From positions 186,001 through 250,000 of the forward strand of contig NZ_JACBYQ010000002.1 in assembly GCF_013408295.1 (NCBI RefSeq): a stretch of DNA of 64,000 nt, written 5' to 3'. The stretch's first letter is position 1; each line of letters starts with the position of its first letter. Below the pieces are notes generated by a model. That model was not told the DNA's origin. It worked only from the letters and a program-made list of their open reading frames with translations, and did no database searches. The DNA comes from Psychromicrobium silvestre. GTDB taxonomy: Bacteria; Actinomycetota; Actinomycetes; Actinomycetales; Micrococcaceae. The translations under genes were made by a program, and so were the position numbers. This document shows positions 8,322 to 18,702 of the stretch, in pieces.

Positions 8322-10001
8322 ATGTACATATTGCTCGCGGACTCCGAGGGAGGGAAAGTAACACTCACCCCTCTCGACGCCCGGGGTGAAGCCCAAGCCG
8401 AAACGAACCTCGTTGATCGGACAAATCTTCCAGAAGCGGTGCGTGACCGAGAGAGCCGAAACAGTCCACGCTGGGTCTGGGACCGCGCCCAAAACTGGTA
8501 CCCAGCCCTTCTGGAAGCCAAGGTCAGTGTGGAACGCTGCCATGATCTGGCTCTCTGCCGCCCCATTCTCGCCGGTTCCGAACTCACCCTGGAAACGGAT
8601 TACCCTCGCGATTTCGTGCCGATCGAAGAACCCCTAGATACCGCTCCAAGAGGCTTTTTCAACCCAAATCAACAAAGCCTTTTCGATGACCTCGACCAAG
8701 CCAGCCGCAAGCGCGGACCGGAGAGCACCGAACTCATCGCGGAGTTACGCGCCCAGTTGGAGGCGGTCAGCCAATCAAAGAATCCACAGCGCCTACAGCT
8801 CTTGCTCGCAGCCGAATCCGCGGGAGCCTTGATTGCTGCTGAGATGCAGCACTCTGGAGTTCCTTGGCGCACGGATCTGCACGAGAAACTTCTAGAGGAG
8901 ACGCTGGGACCGCGCCCGGATAGCTCGGCCCTGGGCATCCAAAGGCCAGCCAAAATGGAAGCCCTCCTTGCCGAGCTCAGAGAGAAACTCGGCGGAAATC
9001 CTTTCAACCCCGACTCTCCGCAGGAGCTGATGCGGGCACTGCACCGAGCCGGTATTGAGGTCAAAACCACTCGCAGCTGGGAGTTGCAACAGTCGAAACA
9101 CCCCGCGATTGCTCCTTTACTTGCCTATAAGAAGCTCTCCAGACTCTTCAGTGCCAACGGCTGGAGTTGGCTGGAGCAATGGGTGAAGGACGGAAGATTC
9201 CGCCCGGAGTATGTTGTGGGCGGCGTGGTCTCCGGACGTTGGGCTTCCCGGGGCGGCGGAGCCTTGCAAATCCCCAAGCAAGTTCGTGGCGCCGTACACG
9301 CCGATCCGGGGTACAAATTGATCGTGGCCGATGCCGCTCAGCTGGAGCCCCGGGTACTGACGGCGCTAGCTCAGGACAGCAAAATGGCCGAAGCCGCGCA
9401 GGACCATGACCTTTACGCCGGCATCGCGGCCCAGGGCTTCGGTGGGGACCGCGCCAAGGCGAAAATCGCCCTGCTGGGCGCCATGTACGGTGCCACCACC
9501 GGCGAATCCGGCCGACTTATGCCGCAGTTGGCGCGTACTTACCCACAAGCCGTTGGCCTAGTTGAAGCGGCCGCCCGCGCCGGAGAGCGTGGCGAAATCG
9601 TCACCACCAAGCTCGGCCGCAGTTGCCCGCCACCGTCCGAAAGGTGGCTCCAAGCTCAACGCAGCACCACCGAGCAAGAGCAGCGCTGGGCGGACAATCT
9701 GGCTCGATCCCGGGGGCGTTTCACCCGGAATTTCGTGGTTCAGGGCACCGCTGCCGAATGGGCATCCTGCTGGCTGGCCGAATTACGACGCGGGCTAAGG
9801 GCACGTCCTGGGCTCGGTGCCGAGCTCGTGTTCTTCCTCCATGACGAGGTTATGGTGCACAGCCCGGAATCCTCGGTGGAGCAAGTCAATGAGCTGATCG
9901 AAGGGGCCGCAAACTCGGCCGCGGAGCTGATATTCGGAAAGGTACCGATCAATTTTCCGGTGAGCATCGCCGTCGTCGATCACTACGACCAGGCGAAGTA
10001 G
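8322..10001 (+). CDS. PolA-like bifunctional 3'-5' exonuclease/DNA polymerase
   Basis: A 559-residue family-A DNA polymerase relative, much shorter than Pol I because the 5' nuclease domain is absent. The N-terminal ~200 residues are the degenerate exonuclease-like region. Polymerase motif A is VADAAQLEPRVLTALAQD (normal DYSQIELR), the O-helix is DRAKAKIALLGAMYG, and motif C is FFLHDEVMVHSP with the catalytic HDE. This actinobacterial family lies near nth and the NUDIX gene in many relatives. It is convergent with the NUDIX gene, with only 4 bases between their stops and no visible terminator. Confidence 0.88.
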   Translation: MYILLADSEGGKVTLTPLDARGEAQAETNLVDRTNLPEAVRDRESRNSPRWVWDRAQNWYPALLEAKVSVERCHDLALCRPILAGSELTLETDYPRDFVPIEEPLDTAPRGFFNPNQQSLFDDLDQASRKRGPESTELIAELRAQLEAVSQSKNPQRLQLLLAAESAGALIAAEMQHSGVPWRTDLHEKLLEETLGPRPDSSALGIQRPAKMEALLAELREKLGGNPFNPDSPQELMRALHRAGIEVKTTRSWELQQSKHPAIAPLLAYKKLSRLFSANGWSWLEQWVKDGRFRPEYVVGGVVSGRWASRGGGALQIPKQVRGAVHADPGYKLIVADAAQLEPRVLTALAQDSKMAEAAQDHDLYAGIAAQGFGGDRAKAKIALLGAMYGATTGESGRLMPQLARTYPQAVGLVEAAARAGERGEIVTTKLGRSCPPPSERWLQAQRSTTEQEQRWADNLARSRGRFTRNFVVQGTAAEWASCWLAELRRGLRARPGLGAELVFFLHDEVMVHSPESSVEQVNELIEGAANSAAELIFGKVPINFPVSIAVVDHYDQAK

Positions 10002-10005
10002 CGGC

Positions 10006-10671
10006 TCACAAAGGGGCTGGCATTTCCTGGCTGTGATCCCAGGGGTGGGACCAGCCCAGCTCATCAAAAAGTCTATTGAGGATGCCTCCGGTGAAGCCCC
10101 AGATCACCGCGTCCTGAACCAAAAAGGCCGGGCTACGAAAGGTATTCGATCCGCGCGTAATGGTAGAGGTCCGCCGCAGCTCGGGGTTGAGTAAGTCTCG
10201 CAGCGGAGCCCGAAAGACTCGCGCAGACTCGGCCAAATCCACCGCAAAGACTTCCGACGGCGCAGCCCACCAAGCGAGCACCGGCGTCACCATGAAATTA
10301 CTTACCGGCAACCCGGTAGCTGGCAACTCAGCCAAAATCTGCACCCCGGCGGGGTCCAGCCCGGTCTCCTCCACCGCCTCGCGTAGTGCGGCCGAACTCT
10401 CATCGGCATCCTGCGGTTCCAGGCCACCACCGGGGAATCCGATTTGGCCCGGATGATCATCCAGGGTGGCGGCCCGCTCCACCAGAAGCACATCACAATC
10501 CTCAGGCTCGGCGTCCGCTCCCCGTAGGTCGCTACCGAACAGGATAAGGACCGCGGCATGCCGGATGGTTGCCGGGTCCATAGTGATATCCCGGATCTCG
10601 TCGCGCATTGCCGAAACCTTTCCGGCGGCGGCCCGTGCGGCGAATTCTTGAAGGTCCGTCAAAGCACTCAT
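10006..10671 (-). CDS. NUDIX hydrolase, CoA pyrophosphatase type
   Basis: A 221-residue NUDIX protein that should cleave the pyrophosphate bond of CoA and its derivatives. The Nudix box is [27 protein letters not shown], with the UPF0035-like motif just ahead ([21 protein letters not shown]) that marks CoA-pyrophosphatases. Its ATG overlaps the nth stop (ATGA), so it is co-translated with nth, as in other actinobacteria (Rv3672c/Rv3674c neighbourhood). Confidence 0.88.
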   Translation of the reverse strand: MSALTDLQEFAARAAAGKVSAMRDEIRDITMDPATIRHAAVLILFGSDLRGADAEPEDCDVLLVERAATLDDHPGQIGFPGGGLEPQDADESSAALREAVEETGLDPAGVQILAELPATGLPVSNFMVTPVLAWWAAPSEVFAVDLAESARVFRAPLRDLLNPELRRTSTITRGSNTFRSPAFLVQDAVIWGFTGGILNRLFDELGWSHPWDHSQEMPAPL

Positions 10672-11483
10672 CTGGGCACTACGTTCTTCCGTTGAAATTC
10701 CTGCCTGAGCTCCGCGGCCGCGGAGGTATCGGCGAGCATAGCAGCCAGCAGCGCCTCATTTCCCGGCGCAAGTTCGTACTTGAGCAACTTGGCAGCCTTG
10801 AGCGGGTCGGTCTCACCCATGCCGTAGGAAGGACACAAACCAGCCACCGCACAGGCACCACAGGCGGGACGGCGGGAATGGCACACCCTTCGACCATGGA
10901 AAACCACCCGATGCGAGAGCATGGTCCACTCCGATCGCTCAACCAGAGTGCCAACTTCTTGTTCCACCGCTACCGGGTCCTCGGACTCGGTCCAGCCAAA
11001 ACGGCGGGCCAGGCGGCCAAAATGAGTATCCACGGTGATTCCAGGCACCCCGAAGGCATTGCCCAGCACAACATTCGCGGTCTTCCTGCCCACTCCCGGG
11101 AGCGTTACCAGCGCCGCCAGCGAACCCGGCACCTCGCCGTCGTACTCATCGACAATCCGGCTGGCCAGGCCCATCAGAGATTTAGCCTTCGCCCGGAAAA
11201 AGCCGGTCGGCCTAATGATCTCCTCGAGTTCTATTGGCTGAGCCTGACTCAGCGCACGCGCATCCGGATAGCGGGCGAAAAGCGCCGGAGTGACCTGGTT
11301 GACCCGCACATCCGTGGTTTGCGCCGAGAGCACGGTGGCGACAAGTAGCTCAAAGGGGTTGCTGAAATCCAGCTCTGCATGCGCGTAGGGGTACTGCTCG
11401 GCGAGCGTCCGATTGATCTTCCGCGCCCTCCGCTTGAGCGCCAGCAAGGATTCCGCCGAGGCGCGCTCGGGCGTCCTAGCCAT
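10668..11483 (-). CDS. nth: Endonuclease III (base-excision repair glycosylase/AP lyase)
   Basis: Removes oxidised pyrimidines and nicks abasic sites. It contains the helix-hairpin-helix [18 protein letters not shown] with the catalytic Lys, the catalytic Asp in [11 protein letters not shown], and the [4Fe-4S] cysteines [17 protein letters not shown] (C-x6-C-x2-C-x5-C). I use the ATG at 11483 (MARTPERAS), six codons inside the longest frame. That start lies 8 bases upstream of the end of the preceding membrane-protein gene, so the two overlap. The protein is about 271 residues, normal for actinobacterial Nth. Confidence 0.93.
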   Translation of the reverse strand: MARTPERASAESLLALKRRARKINRTLAEQYPYAHAELDFSNPFELLVATVLSAQTTDVRVNQVTPALFARYPDARALSQAQPIELEEIIRPTGFFRAKAKSLMGLASRIVDEYDGEVPGSLAALVTLPGVGRKTANVVLGNAFGVPGITVDTHFGRLARRFGWTESEDPVAVEQEVGTLVERSEWTMLSHRVVFHGRRVCHSRRPACGACAVAGLCPSYGMGETDPLKAAKLLKYELAPGNEALLAAMLADTSAAAELRQEFQRKNVVPR

Positions 11484-12696
11484 CCTGTGGTGCACGCTCA
11501 ATATTGCGCAGGTCGCGCAGCAACCCCACCTTGCCTTCCGGGCTTTGCACTACGTAGTCGTAGCCACGATCTTGCAAGGCCAGGAACCAGCTTCCGGGTT
11601 CGATGTTATAAAGGAAAGCTCCGCTGTGCTCATCCACCACAGCCTTGGGTTTGTCCACCGCGAACCAGAAGGCTTCCTGGACCAACTCACCCGCCGTGTT
11701 CTGGTTTGGTCGGCTCGCGGGATCCACGGTTGCTGCGAAGCTCTCCGGCTCTTTGGCTTCCACCGGAGCGGACGACGCCGGCTCCTCGGCTTCTGGGGCA
11801 GCGGCAACTTCGGGCTGAGGTTCTGGCTCAGCCGGGGATTCAAATTCCTTGGCAGCTTCCGGCGCAGAGGCAGCGGCTTCGAGTTCGGCGGCCACTTCCG
11901 GTTCCGCTGCTGGTTCCACGACGGGCTCATCCACGGACTCTGCCACTGGCTCCGCCGCCGGCTGAGACTCTGCCGCAGCTTCAGGCTCCGAATCGGTGGG
12001 AGGTTCGCTAGCAACCTCGGGCGCTACAGCGGCTCCAGTAGCTCCGGCAGTTCCGGCTGCCTGGGTGAGCGGATCAACGAAAGTCGAGCCAGCCACATCA
12101 ACGGGCGCCTCCGCCGCAGCGGGCTCCGGTGTAGTTGCAGGCGCTGCCTGCACGGCTGGAGCTACCTGGGCGGCTGGAGCTGCTTGGACTGGCGCCGTTA
12201 CCTCGCCAAAGGCAGGGATCCAGCGGGCCAGCACGGTAGCGGCCAACAGGACCAACGCGCCAATCAGGGCGATCACCATTCCGACCAAGGATCCGGCCCC
12301 GGTCACCACCTGCAGGAAGAAGTAGGCGACCGCAAAGGAGGCCACCACGGAGCCGAACTGGTCAACGGTCAAGGTGCCAATCACCAGTTTGCCCGTGGGG
12401 TTGACCCGTCGGGCGACCAAGAGCCCGAGTACAACCAGCGGTAGCAAAATGCCGACGGCTAGGAAGAACAAGGCGGAGGTAGTCCAGAAATTACCTATCC
12501 CTGGACGTACAAGAGGGATGAGCGTGCCGATGAATATCACTATCACGGCAGCTATCGCCACCAGGTCACGCAGCGAAAACGGACCCAAGACCGCTCTGGC
12601 GGGCTGCTGCTGGGGCTTGCCCGTCGCCGTCGGCTCAGCTGCCTTGGCTGATACCTGGCTAACGGCAGTAGTCTCTTGTGTCTCGCTCATTTTCAT
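11476..12696 (-). CDS. Membrane protein with Ala/Glu/Pro-rich linker and C-terminal soluble domain
   Basis: A 406-residue protein. After a 40-residue polar N-terminus there are four transmembrane segments (about 42-62, 70-96, 110-132 and 135-158), then a 190-residue low-complexity linker of Ala, Glu and Pro, then a compact C-terminal domain ([20 protein letters not shown]...[25 protein letters not shown]) that is probably cytoplasmic. The family is seen in Arthrobacter relatives next to nth; its function is not known to me. The gene overlaps nth by 8 bases, suggesting an operon with nth and the NUDIX gene. Confidence 0.8.
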   Translation of the reverse strand: MKMSETQETTAVSQVSAKAAEPTATGKPQQQPARAVLGPFSLRDLVAIAAVIVIFIGTLIPLVRPGIGNFWTTSALFFLAVGILLPLVVLGLLVARRVNPTGKLVIGTLTVDQFGSVVASFAVAYFFLQVVTGAGSLVGMVIALIGALVLLAATVLARWIPAFGEVTAPVQAAPAAQVAPAVQAAPATTPEPAAAEAPVDVAGSTFVDPLTQAAGTAGATGAAVAPEVASEPPTDSEPEAAAESQPAAEPVAESVDEPVVEPAAEPEVAAELEAAASAPEAAKEFESPAEPEPQPEVAAAPEAEEPASSAPVEAKEPESFAATVDPASRPNQNTAGELVQEAFWFAVDKPKAVVDEHSGAFLYNIEPGSWFLALQDRGYDYVVQSPEGKVGLLRDLRNIERAPQDG

Positions 12697-12937
12697 CTCC
12701 TTGTCGGTCCGCGCTCATTCCCTTTTCGACGCGAACCTCCCCTACAGACTAGTAACCCGGCTAGGCAAACCCAAAGCACTCCTGAGTTCAAGGACGCTCA
12801 AGAGTGGTCAGTTTGGCTCATAATCGGCACCACTTGGCGTACCAGAACTTAACATCCTGTGAGCTGGGACACCATCACGGAGCGAGGAGCGCTAGGGTAG
12901 AAATCAATCCAGATACTTCTAAAAGCTGAGGTCAAAG

Positions 12938-14896
12938 ATGAGCGAGAATCCACCGAGCGAAGCACTCGAAAATCTGCTGCACGAGAATCGCAAGTTTCCA
13001 CCGAGTCCGGAGTTCGCCGCCCATGCCGTTGCGCAGCCCGAGCTTTACCAGGAGGCTCAACAGGACCGGCTGGCGTTTTGGGCAAAACAGTCTCGGGAGT
13101 TGCTGAGCTGGAGCAAGGATTTTGAGCAAACCCTGGATTGGTCGGATGCGCCCTTCGCGAAGTGGTTCGTCGGCGGTGAGATCAATGCCGCTTACAACGC
13201 CCTAGACCGGCATGTGGAAGCAGGCATCGGGGATCGGGTAGCGATCTATTGGGAGGGTGAACCCGGCGACTCCCGGCAGATCAGCTACGCCCAGCTGACC
13301 GAAGAAGTGAAAAAAGCCGCTAACGCCTTCGAGGCGCTCGGCGTCGCCAAGGGCGATCGGGTAGCGATCTACCTTCCGATGATCCCCGAGGCCGTTATCT
13401 CGATGCTAGCTTGCGCCAGAATCGGTGCCATTCACTCGGTGGTCTTTGGCGGGTTCTCTGCCGATGCCTTGCGTAACCGGATCGATGACGCGGAAGCCAA
13501 GCTCGTGGTGACGGCGGACGGCACCTATCGCCGAGGAGCCCCCAGCTCGCTTAAGCCAGCGGTGGATGAGGCCCTCGTCGCTCCCGGGCACACCGTGAAC
13601 CACGTGGTGGTGGTGAAACGTAACGGCGAGCCGGTGGCCTGGACTGAAGGCCGTGATCTTTGGTGGTCCGAGACCGTGGAAACCGCCGATCCGGAACACA
13701 CCGCCGTGCCACACGATTCCGAGCATCCACTTTTCATCCTCTACACCTCGGGCACCACGGGTAAGCCGAAGGGCATTCTGCACAGCACCGGTGGTTATCT
13801 GACCCAGACGGCATATTCACATAAGAATGTCTTCGATCTGCGCCCGGAAACCGATGTCTATTGGTGCGCAGCCGATATCGGCTGGGTGACCGGCCACAGC
13901 TATATCGCTTACTCACCCTTGGTGAACGGCGCCTCGATGGTGATGTACGAAGGCACTCCGGACACTCCACACCAGGGCCGCTGGTGGGAGATCGTACAGA
14001 AGTACAAGGTGAGCATCCTTTACGCTGCCCCAACCGCCATTCGGACCTTTATGAAGTGGGGCCGGGAGATTCCAGATCAGTACGATCTGTCCTCGCTCAA
14101 ACTGCTCGGCTCGGTGGGCGAACCCATTAACCCCGAGGCTTGGATGTGGTACCGAGAGGTGATCGGCGGCGGCCGGACTCCAATTGTCGATACCTGGTGG
14201 CAGACCGAAACAGGTGGCATGATGATTTCCCCGTTGCCAGGCGTCACGGCAACCAAGCCCGGCTCAGCCCAGGTTCCGCTGCCCGGCATCGAGGTCGATG
14301 TGGTTGATGACCTGGGGGTATCGGTGGAGAACGGCCAAGGCGGTTACCTGGTAGTCAAGTCCCCGTGGCCGTCGATGCTGCGCGGCATCTGGGGCGATCC
14401 GGAGCGCTATAAGAACACTTACTGGTCCCGCTTCGACGGCATGTATTTTGCCGGCGACGGTGCCAAAAAGGATGAAGACGGCGATATCTGGCTGCTCGGC
14501 CGGGTGGATGACGTGATGAATGTTTCCGGTCACCGGCTTTCCACTACGGAAATCGAGTCCGCTCTGGTGAGCCACGAGTCCGTGGCGGAGGCCGCCGTCG
14601 TCGGAGCTGCCGATGAAACCACCGGGCAGGCTGTGGTCGCCTTCGTTATCCTCCGGGGCTCCGCCGTGGACGATCCTGAGATTGAGCAGACCTTGCGGAA
14701 CCACGTTGGCAAGGAGATTGGCCCGATTGCCAAGCCTAAGCGGATCTTGGTGGTGCCGGAACTGCCGAAGACCCGCTCCGGCAAGATCATGCGACGGCTA
14801 CTCAAGGACATTGCGGAAGGCCGGGAAGCCGGAGATGCAACCACCCTGGCCGACGCCGGAATCATGCAGCTGATCTCCGAAAGCCTCAAAAAGTAA
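12938..14896 (+). CDS. acs: Acetyl-CoA synthetase (AMP-forming)
   Basis: Converts acetate, ATP and CoA to acetyl-CoA. The 652-residue length is standard. Visible are the A3 loop [15 protein letters not shown], the acetate-pocket/adenine motif [16 protein letters not shown], the hinge region [20 protein letters not shown], and the C-terminal [15 protein letters not shown] whose Lys (about residue 616) is the conserved catalytic, acetylation-controlled lysine. It is monocistronic with a 240-base upstream region, and its 3' end faces the oxidoreductase gene with a 93-bp palindromic repeat between them. Confidence 0.96.
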   Translation: MSENPPSEALENLLHENRKFPPSPEFAAHAVAQPELYQEAQQDRLAFWAKQSRELLSWSKDFEQTLDWSDAPFAKWFVGGEINAAYNALDRHVEAGIGDRVAIYWEGEPGDSRQISYAQLTEEVKKAANAFEALGVAKGDRVAIYLPMIPEAVISMLACARIGAIHSVVFGGFSADALRNRIDDAEAKLVVTADGTYRRGAPSSLKPAVDEALVAPGHTVNHVVVVKRNGEPVAWTEGRDLWWSETVETADPEHTAVPHDSEHPLFILYTSGTTGKPKGILHSTGGYLTQTAYSHKNVFDLRPETDVYWCAADIGWVTGHSYIAYSPLVNGASMVMYEGTPDTPHQGRWWEIVQKYKVSILYAAPTAIRTFMKWGREIPDQYDLSSLKLLGSVGEPINPEAWMWYREVIGGGRTPIVDTWWQTETGGMMISPLPGVTATKPGSAQVPLPGIEVDVVDDLGVSVENGQGGYLVVKSPWPSMLRGIWGDPERYKNTYWSRFDGMYFAGDGAKKDEDGDIWLLGRVDDVMNVSGHRLSTTEIESALVSHESVAEAAVVGAADETTGQAVVAFVILRGSAVDDPEIEQTLRNHVGKEIGPIAKPKRILVVPELPKTRSGKIMRRLLKDIAEGREAGDATTLADAGIMQLISESLKK

Positions 14897-14938
14897 CCCG
14901 CGTCTTCCCCTCCGTCCCATTCAGCCCGCCTACGCCCT

Positions 14939-15031
14939 CCCATCTATCCCACTGAGTGTTACCAGAGTGAAGAACGTCCACGTTTTGCGGGCTCGTCTGC
15001 CACTTCTGTAACACCCAGTGGGACAACTGGG
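14939..15031 (-). repeat. 93-bp imperfect palindromic repeat, copy A
   Basis: One of two 93-bp elements in the window, each between convergent genes. Its arms are CCCATCTATCCCACTGAGTG at the left and, read on the minus strand, CCCAGTTGTCCCACTGGGTG at the right. Copy B at 54936-55028 has the same terminal 20-mer in the opposite orientation. The symmetric ends and position suggest a REP/MITE-like element, possibly acting as a bidirectional terminator. Confidence 0.7.
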
Positions 15032-15086
15032 TAAGGAATTGGGACGGATGGGTGCGGGGTTTGGGGTAGGCAGGGGTAAGAGGGAG

Positions 15087-16289
15087 TTAGAACTGGGTTT
15101 GGGGCGGGTTTCCGAAATCACGGATCGGCAAGCGAACACCACCTTGCAGGGCGGATTGATGTGCAACGATACCCGGCAGCGTGAATCGCGCAGCGACCCA
15201 GGCGTTAACCGGCGGGAGCGCTTGATCCGTGACGGCTCGGACAAAGTCATCGGCCAGAAAATGATGGCTACCCTCGTGTCCGTTGGGTGCCCCAATGTAC
15301 TCCGTGGGCAAGCGCTCCACGTCATGGACCTGAGCATGACCGGAGACGAAGGCTGAGCGAAGCGCGGGAGCAACATGCTGCAGAGACGGATCGTCTAGGG
15401 ACAGGGTGTCGTCCGTGGCGAGTTCGTCCGAGACGTCGACAACCTTCTCCTTATCCTGCCAAAGACTGACAGTGGCCAGTTGCTCAAAGCTCGCCTCGGT
15501 GCCGAAAAACCGGAACCGTGATTCTCGGATCGGGCTGGGATAGCCCACCCTGCGCATCTCGTTGGTACGCACCACGGTGCCGTCGTTGAGTTCGAAAAGG
15601 GCGCTCGCATTCGAGAAGTCATTACCAAATTGGCTAACCTCGCGGTCGAAAACCCCGTCACCCCGATCATCGACCACACCTAGGCAGCTCACGCTCACGG
15701 CATGACCGGGCAGCGCGCCCAGCACTCCGCCCAGCGCGTGGGTGGGATACAACATGGGCGGGTAACTCGCCGTCGTCTTCCAATTCTCGCCGCCGCTGTA
15801 CTGGTACGCCTCGTAAAAGCCGAGGTCCATATCGTGCACATAGTCTCCCTCGGAGTAGAAGATCCGGCCAAAGGCCGCTCCGTGTTTTCGGGCATAGACG
15901 GTAGCGGGGTTGTAGTAACTGGTCTCGCCCATCATGTAGACCAGTCCGGTCTGTCGAACGGTCTCGATAATGGCGGCGATCTCCTGCTCCGAGATCGCCA
16001 TCGGAACCGCGGAATAGACGTGTTTTCCGGCCCGGAGTGCCTGAACCACCAAGGGGCCATGCGTCCAGCGCTGGGTGAAAATTGCGACGGCGTCGATCTC
16101 GGAGGAAGCTAACATTGCCTCGAAATCGGGAAAGGTTCCCGCCAAACCCAAGGAGCGACTCAGCTCCTCCGCCCGCTCCGGCAGCAGATCGGTAGCGAAG
16201 ACCTGGGCGACGTCAGGATGACGCTGAAACAGCTCCGCAAATTGACCGGCAAACTGCCCAGCCCCGACCATACCTAACGACATTCCCAT
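15087..16289 (-). CDS. Gfo/Idh/MocA-family oxidoreductase
   Basis: A 400-residue NAD(P)-dependent sugar dehydrogenase-like protein. The Rossmann motif GMVGAGQFAGQFAELF is at residue 6, followed by the family's KHVYSAVPMAIS segment in place of EKP, and a C-terminal substrate domain with the HDMDLGF and HALGGVLGAL stretches. It is divergent from the galactoside ABC operon and shares its regulatory region (16290-16444), so it probably acts on the same sugar or a derivative. The AAGGAGA upstream of the ATG at 16289 is a strong ribosome-binding site. Exact substrate unknown. Confidence 0.82.
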   Translation of the reverse strand: MGMSLGMVGAGQFAGQFAELFQRHPDVAQVFATDLLPERAEELSRSLGLAGTFPDFEAMLASSEIDAVAIFTQRWTHGPLVVQALRAGKHVYSAVPMAISEQEIAAIIETVRQTGLVYMMGETSYYNPATVYARKHGAAFGRIFYSEGDYVHDMDLGFYEAYQYSGGENWKTTASYPPMLYPTHALGGVLGALPGHAVSVSCLGVVDDRGDGVFDREVSQFGNDFSNASALFELNDGTVVRTNEMRRVGYPSPIRESRFRFFGTEASFEQLATVSLWQDKEKVVDVSDELATDDTLSLDDPSLQHVAPALRSAFVSGHAQVHDVERLPTEYIGAPNGHEGSHHFLADDFVRAVTDQALPPVNAWVAARFTLPGIVAHQSALQGGVRLPIRDFGNPPQTQF

Positions 16290-16308
16290 GGTGTCTCCTT
16301 CGTTTTTA

Positions 16309-16324
16309 TGTGATCCAGCTCATG
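16309..16324. promoter_or_regulatory. Candidate Crp/GlxR site
   Basis: TGTGATCCAGCTCATG has a perfect left half-site TGTGA, the 6-base spacer and a partial right half (TCA of TCACA). It sits in the divergent region between the oxidoreductase and the galactoside operon, where catabolite control is expected, and a Crp-family regulator is encoded at 24448. Confidence 0.4.
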
Positions 16325-16343
16325 CCTACTCGTAATATTATGG

Positions 16344-16359
16344 TCCTTTTTGTTCCTTT
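16344..16359 (+). promoter_or_regulatory. Direct TCCTTT repeats, candidate DeoR-family operator
   Basis: TCCTTT occurs at 16344 and again at 16354, exactly 10 bases apart, upstream of the sugar-binding protein gene. Phased T-rich direct repeats are the operator style of several DeoR/AgaR regulators, and a DeoR gene ends this operon. Assignment is inference. Confidence 0.35.
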
Positions 16360-16390
16360 ATGGGATAACTTGATCTATTCTTGGGGCAAA

Positions 16391-16422
16391 GATCGCGGAC
16401 GTCTCGACATAAATCCGCGATC
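16391..16422. promoter_or_regulatory. Inverted repeat in the galactoside operon leader
   Basis: Perfect 9-bp arms GATCGCGGA / TCCGCGATC around a 14-base spacer, ending 22 bases before the sugar-binding protein start. It could be a repressor site or an mRNA hairpin; the sequence does not decide. Confidence 0.5.
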
Positions 16423-16444
16423 CCACCAGTTTCATTAGGGAGAG

Positions 16445-17752
16445 ATGATGTCCGCAGCGCAGCACTCGTCATTTGTTCGACCAAATCAGCTCGTAGGCCG
16501 CCGTAGCCTACTCAAAGGCCTCGGCATCGGCGCGGTGGCTCTTGCCGGGGCTCCGCTGCTAGCAGCGTGCGGCGGTGGAAGTAGCTCGAGCTCCAACAGC
16601 TTAACTTTCGGTTCCGGCTCCTCCGATGACGTACCCAAGCGGGCCTACGAAGCCGTAATAGCCGCCTTTAAGAGCAAAACCGGAAACAATGTGACCGCAA
16701 ACGTGGTTCCACACAACGACTTCCAGAACAAGATCAACACCTACCTACAGGGCAGCCCCGATGACGCCTTCACCTGGTTTGCGGGATACCGGATGCAGTA
16801 TTACGCGCAGAAGGGTTTGCTTGCCTCCATCGATGACGTCTGGGACAAGATCGGTGGCAACTTCTCCGACGCCCTGAAAAAAGCCTCAACAGGCGCGGAC
16901 GGCAAGAAATATCTGGTCCCCAATTACAACTACCCCTGGGGCTTCTTCTATCGCAAGAGCCTCTGGCAGGCCAAGGGCTACGCCGAGCCGAAGACCTTCG
17001 ACGAGCTCAAAGCCCTCTGTGCCACGATGAAGAAGGACGGCCTGATTCCGATCGGCTTCGCCGATAAGGATGGCTGGCCCGCAATGGGCACTTTCGACTA
17101 CATCAACATGCGCTTGAACGGCTTCCAGTTCCATACGGATTTATGCGCCCATAAGGAAAGCTGGGATCAGAAGAAAGTCAGCGACGTCTTCGACACCTGG
17201 AAAGCCCTGCTGCCCTATCAGGACCCGGCAGCCCTGGGACAGACCTGGCAGGATGCGGCCGGTGCGCTAGCCGCGAAAAAGACCGGCATGTACTTGCTGG
17301 GCTCCTTCCTCACCCAGCAATTCACCGACCCCGCCATCCTGGCAGATATTGAGTTCCTGCCTTTCCCCTCCATCGCGGTGGAAGGACAGGAATCGGTAGA
17401 AGCTCCTATCGACGGTTTAATGCTTTCCAAAAAGGGCGGGCAGAACCAGGCTGCACGAGATTTCGTCAACTTCATCGGCACACCGGAAGGGCAGAACGCC
17501 TATTACAAGGTGGACACCTCAAACTTGCCCACTGCCAAGGGCGCTGACACCAGCAGCTACTCCACCCTGAGCAAGAAGCTCTCCGAAACCATCGCCAATG
17601 CCAAGAACCTCAGCCAGTTCTTTGATCGGGACGCGTTGCCTGCCATGGCTAGCAACGTGATGATTCCGGCTTTGCAGAGCTTCATTAAGGACGGCAGCGT
17701 GGATGTTAAGAATCTGGAATCACAAGCCAAAACGCTCTACGCCGCCCAGTGA
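16445..17752 (+). CDS. Sugar ABC transporter substrate-binding lipoprotein
   Basis: A 435-residue family-1 extracellular solute-binding protein that captures the sugar for the two permeases downstream. The N-terminus carries a twin-arginine motif (GRRSLLKGLG) and a lipobox (LLAAC, Cys about 39) followed by a GGGSSSSS linker, so it is anchored in the membrane. A GGGAGAG ribosome-binding site precedes the start. The stop overlaps the GTG of the next gene (GTGA). No ATPase is encoded in the operon, so a shared MsmK/MalK-type ATPase must be supplied from elsewhere. Substrate is probably a beta-galactoside given the GH42 gene. Confidence 0.9.
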   Translation: MMSAAQHSSFVRPNQLVGRRSLLKGLGIGAVALAGAPLLAACGGGSSSSSNSLTFGSGSSDDVPKRAYEAVIAAFKSKTGNNVTANVVPHNDFQNKINTYLQGSPDDAFTWFAGYRMQYYAQKGLLASIDDVWDKIGGNFSDALKKASTGADGKKYLVPNYNYPWGFFYRKSLWQAKGYAEPKTFDELKALCATMKKDGLIPIGFADKDGWPAMGTFDYINMRLNGFQFHTDLCAHKESWDQKKVSDVFDTWKALLPYQDPAALGQTWQDAAGALAAKKTGMYLLGSFLTQQFTDPAILADIEFLPFPSIAVEGQESVEAPIDGLMLSKKGGQNQAARDFVNFIGTPEGQNAYYKVDTSNLPTAKGADTSSYSTLSKKLSETIANAKNLSQFFDRDALPAMASNVMIPALQSFIKDGSVDVKNLESQAKTLYAAQ

Positions 17753-18702
17753 GCGATAGCGAGACGATGACACTCTCCACAAGATCCGGCAAAGCCGCCG
17801 GAAAACCTCGGAAACTGAAACGGCTCTCTCGCCGCGACATTGTGGCTCTCTCCTTCATGGTGGGCATTCCCACCCTGATCGAGTTGTTACTAGTCTGGGG
17901 GCCAACGCTGCTTTCCATCGGGCTGTCCCTCACCCGTTGGAATGGCCTTGAACTGAGTGACCTGAAGTCGGCCGGCCTCGACAATTACCGGTTCATCGCG
18001 CAGGACTACCCACCCTTCTGGCCAGCCGTTGGACACAATGTGCTTTGGCTGCTGTTCCTCGGGGTGATCGGCACCCCACTCGGGCTACTGCTTGCGGTGT
18101 TGCTTGACCAGAAAATTCGCGGCAGCAGGATCTACCAAAGCATCTTCTTCATCCCTGTGATGCTTTCGATGGCGTTGATCGGGGTGATCTGGCAGCTTTT
18201 CTACAACCGGGACAACGGTTTGCTGAACTTTTTGCTGGGCACCGCGGGAACACCTCAAGCGGTGGATTGGTTTGGTGATTCCTCGGTGAACATCTGGGCG
18301 GCTATGATCGCGGCCACCTGGAGACATGCAGGGTATGTAATGATCCTCTACTTAGCCGGCCTGAAGGGGGTTGATCCCACCCTGAAAGAGGCAGCGTCCC
18401 TGGATGGCGCGAATGCCAGGCAGACCTTCTTCCGGGTGGTCTTCCCGGCCATGCGCCCGGTGAACATCATCATCGTGGTCATCACCATCATCGAATCGCT
18501 GCGAGCCTTCGATGTGGTTTGGGTGATTAACCAGGGCAAAAACGGCCTGGAGTTGCTCAGCGCGCTGGTGATCCAGAACCTAGTTGGCGAAGGCCAAGTG
18601 ATCGGCGTCGGCTCCGCACTCGCGGTGATCCTGCTGGTGATCTCCCTGGTTCCTATCGTCTGGTATCTGATCCGCACCTTCCGGAGAGAGGACCGAGCAT
18701 GA
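17749..18702 (+). CDS. Sugar ABC transporter permease (MalF-like)
   Basis: A 317-residue inner-membrane permease with six predicted membrane segments. The EAA motif, which docks the ATPase, is KEAASLDGANARQTFFRVVFPAM. The GTG start overlaps the binding-protein stop; an ATG six codons later is an alternative. The stop overlaps the next permease ATG (ATGA), so both permeases are translationally coupled. Confidence 0.92.
   Translation: MSDSETMTLSTRSGKAAGKPRKLKRLSRRDIVALSFMVGIPTLIELLLVWGPTLLSIGLSLTRWNGLELSDLKSAGLDNYRFIAQDYPPFWPAVGHNVLWLLFLGVIGTPLGLLLAVLLDQKIRGSRIYQSIFFIPVMLSMALIGVIWQLFYNRDNGLLNFLLGTAGTPQAVDWFGDSSVNIWAAMIAATWRHAGYVMILYLAGLKGVDPTLKEAASLDGANARQTFFRVVFPAMRPVNIIIVVITIIESLRAFDVVWVINQGKNGLELLSALVIQNLVGEGQVIGVGSALAVILLVISLVPIVWYLIRTFRREDRA

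Noticed and set aside
12855-12872. Possible Crp site upstream of acs (TGTGA followed by GGGACACC)
   Set aside because: Only the left half matches TGTGA-N6-TCACA; the right half is too poor to list as a feature.
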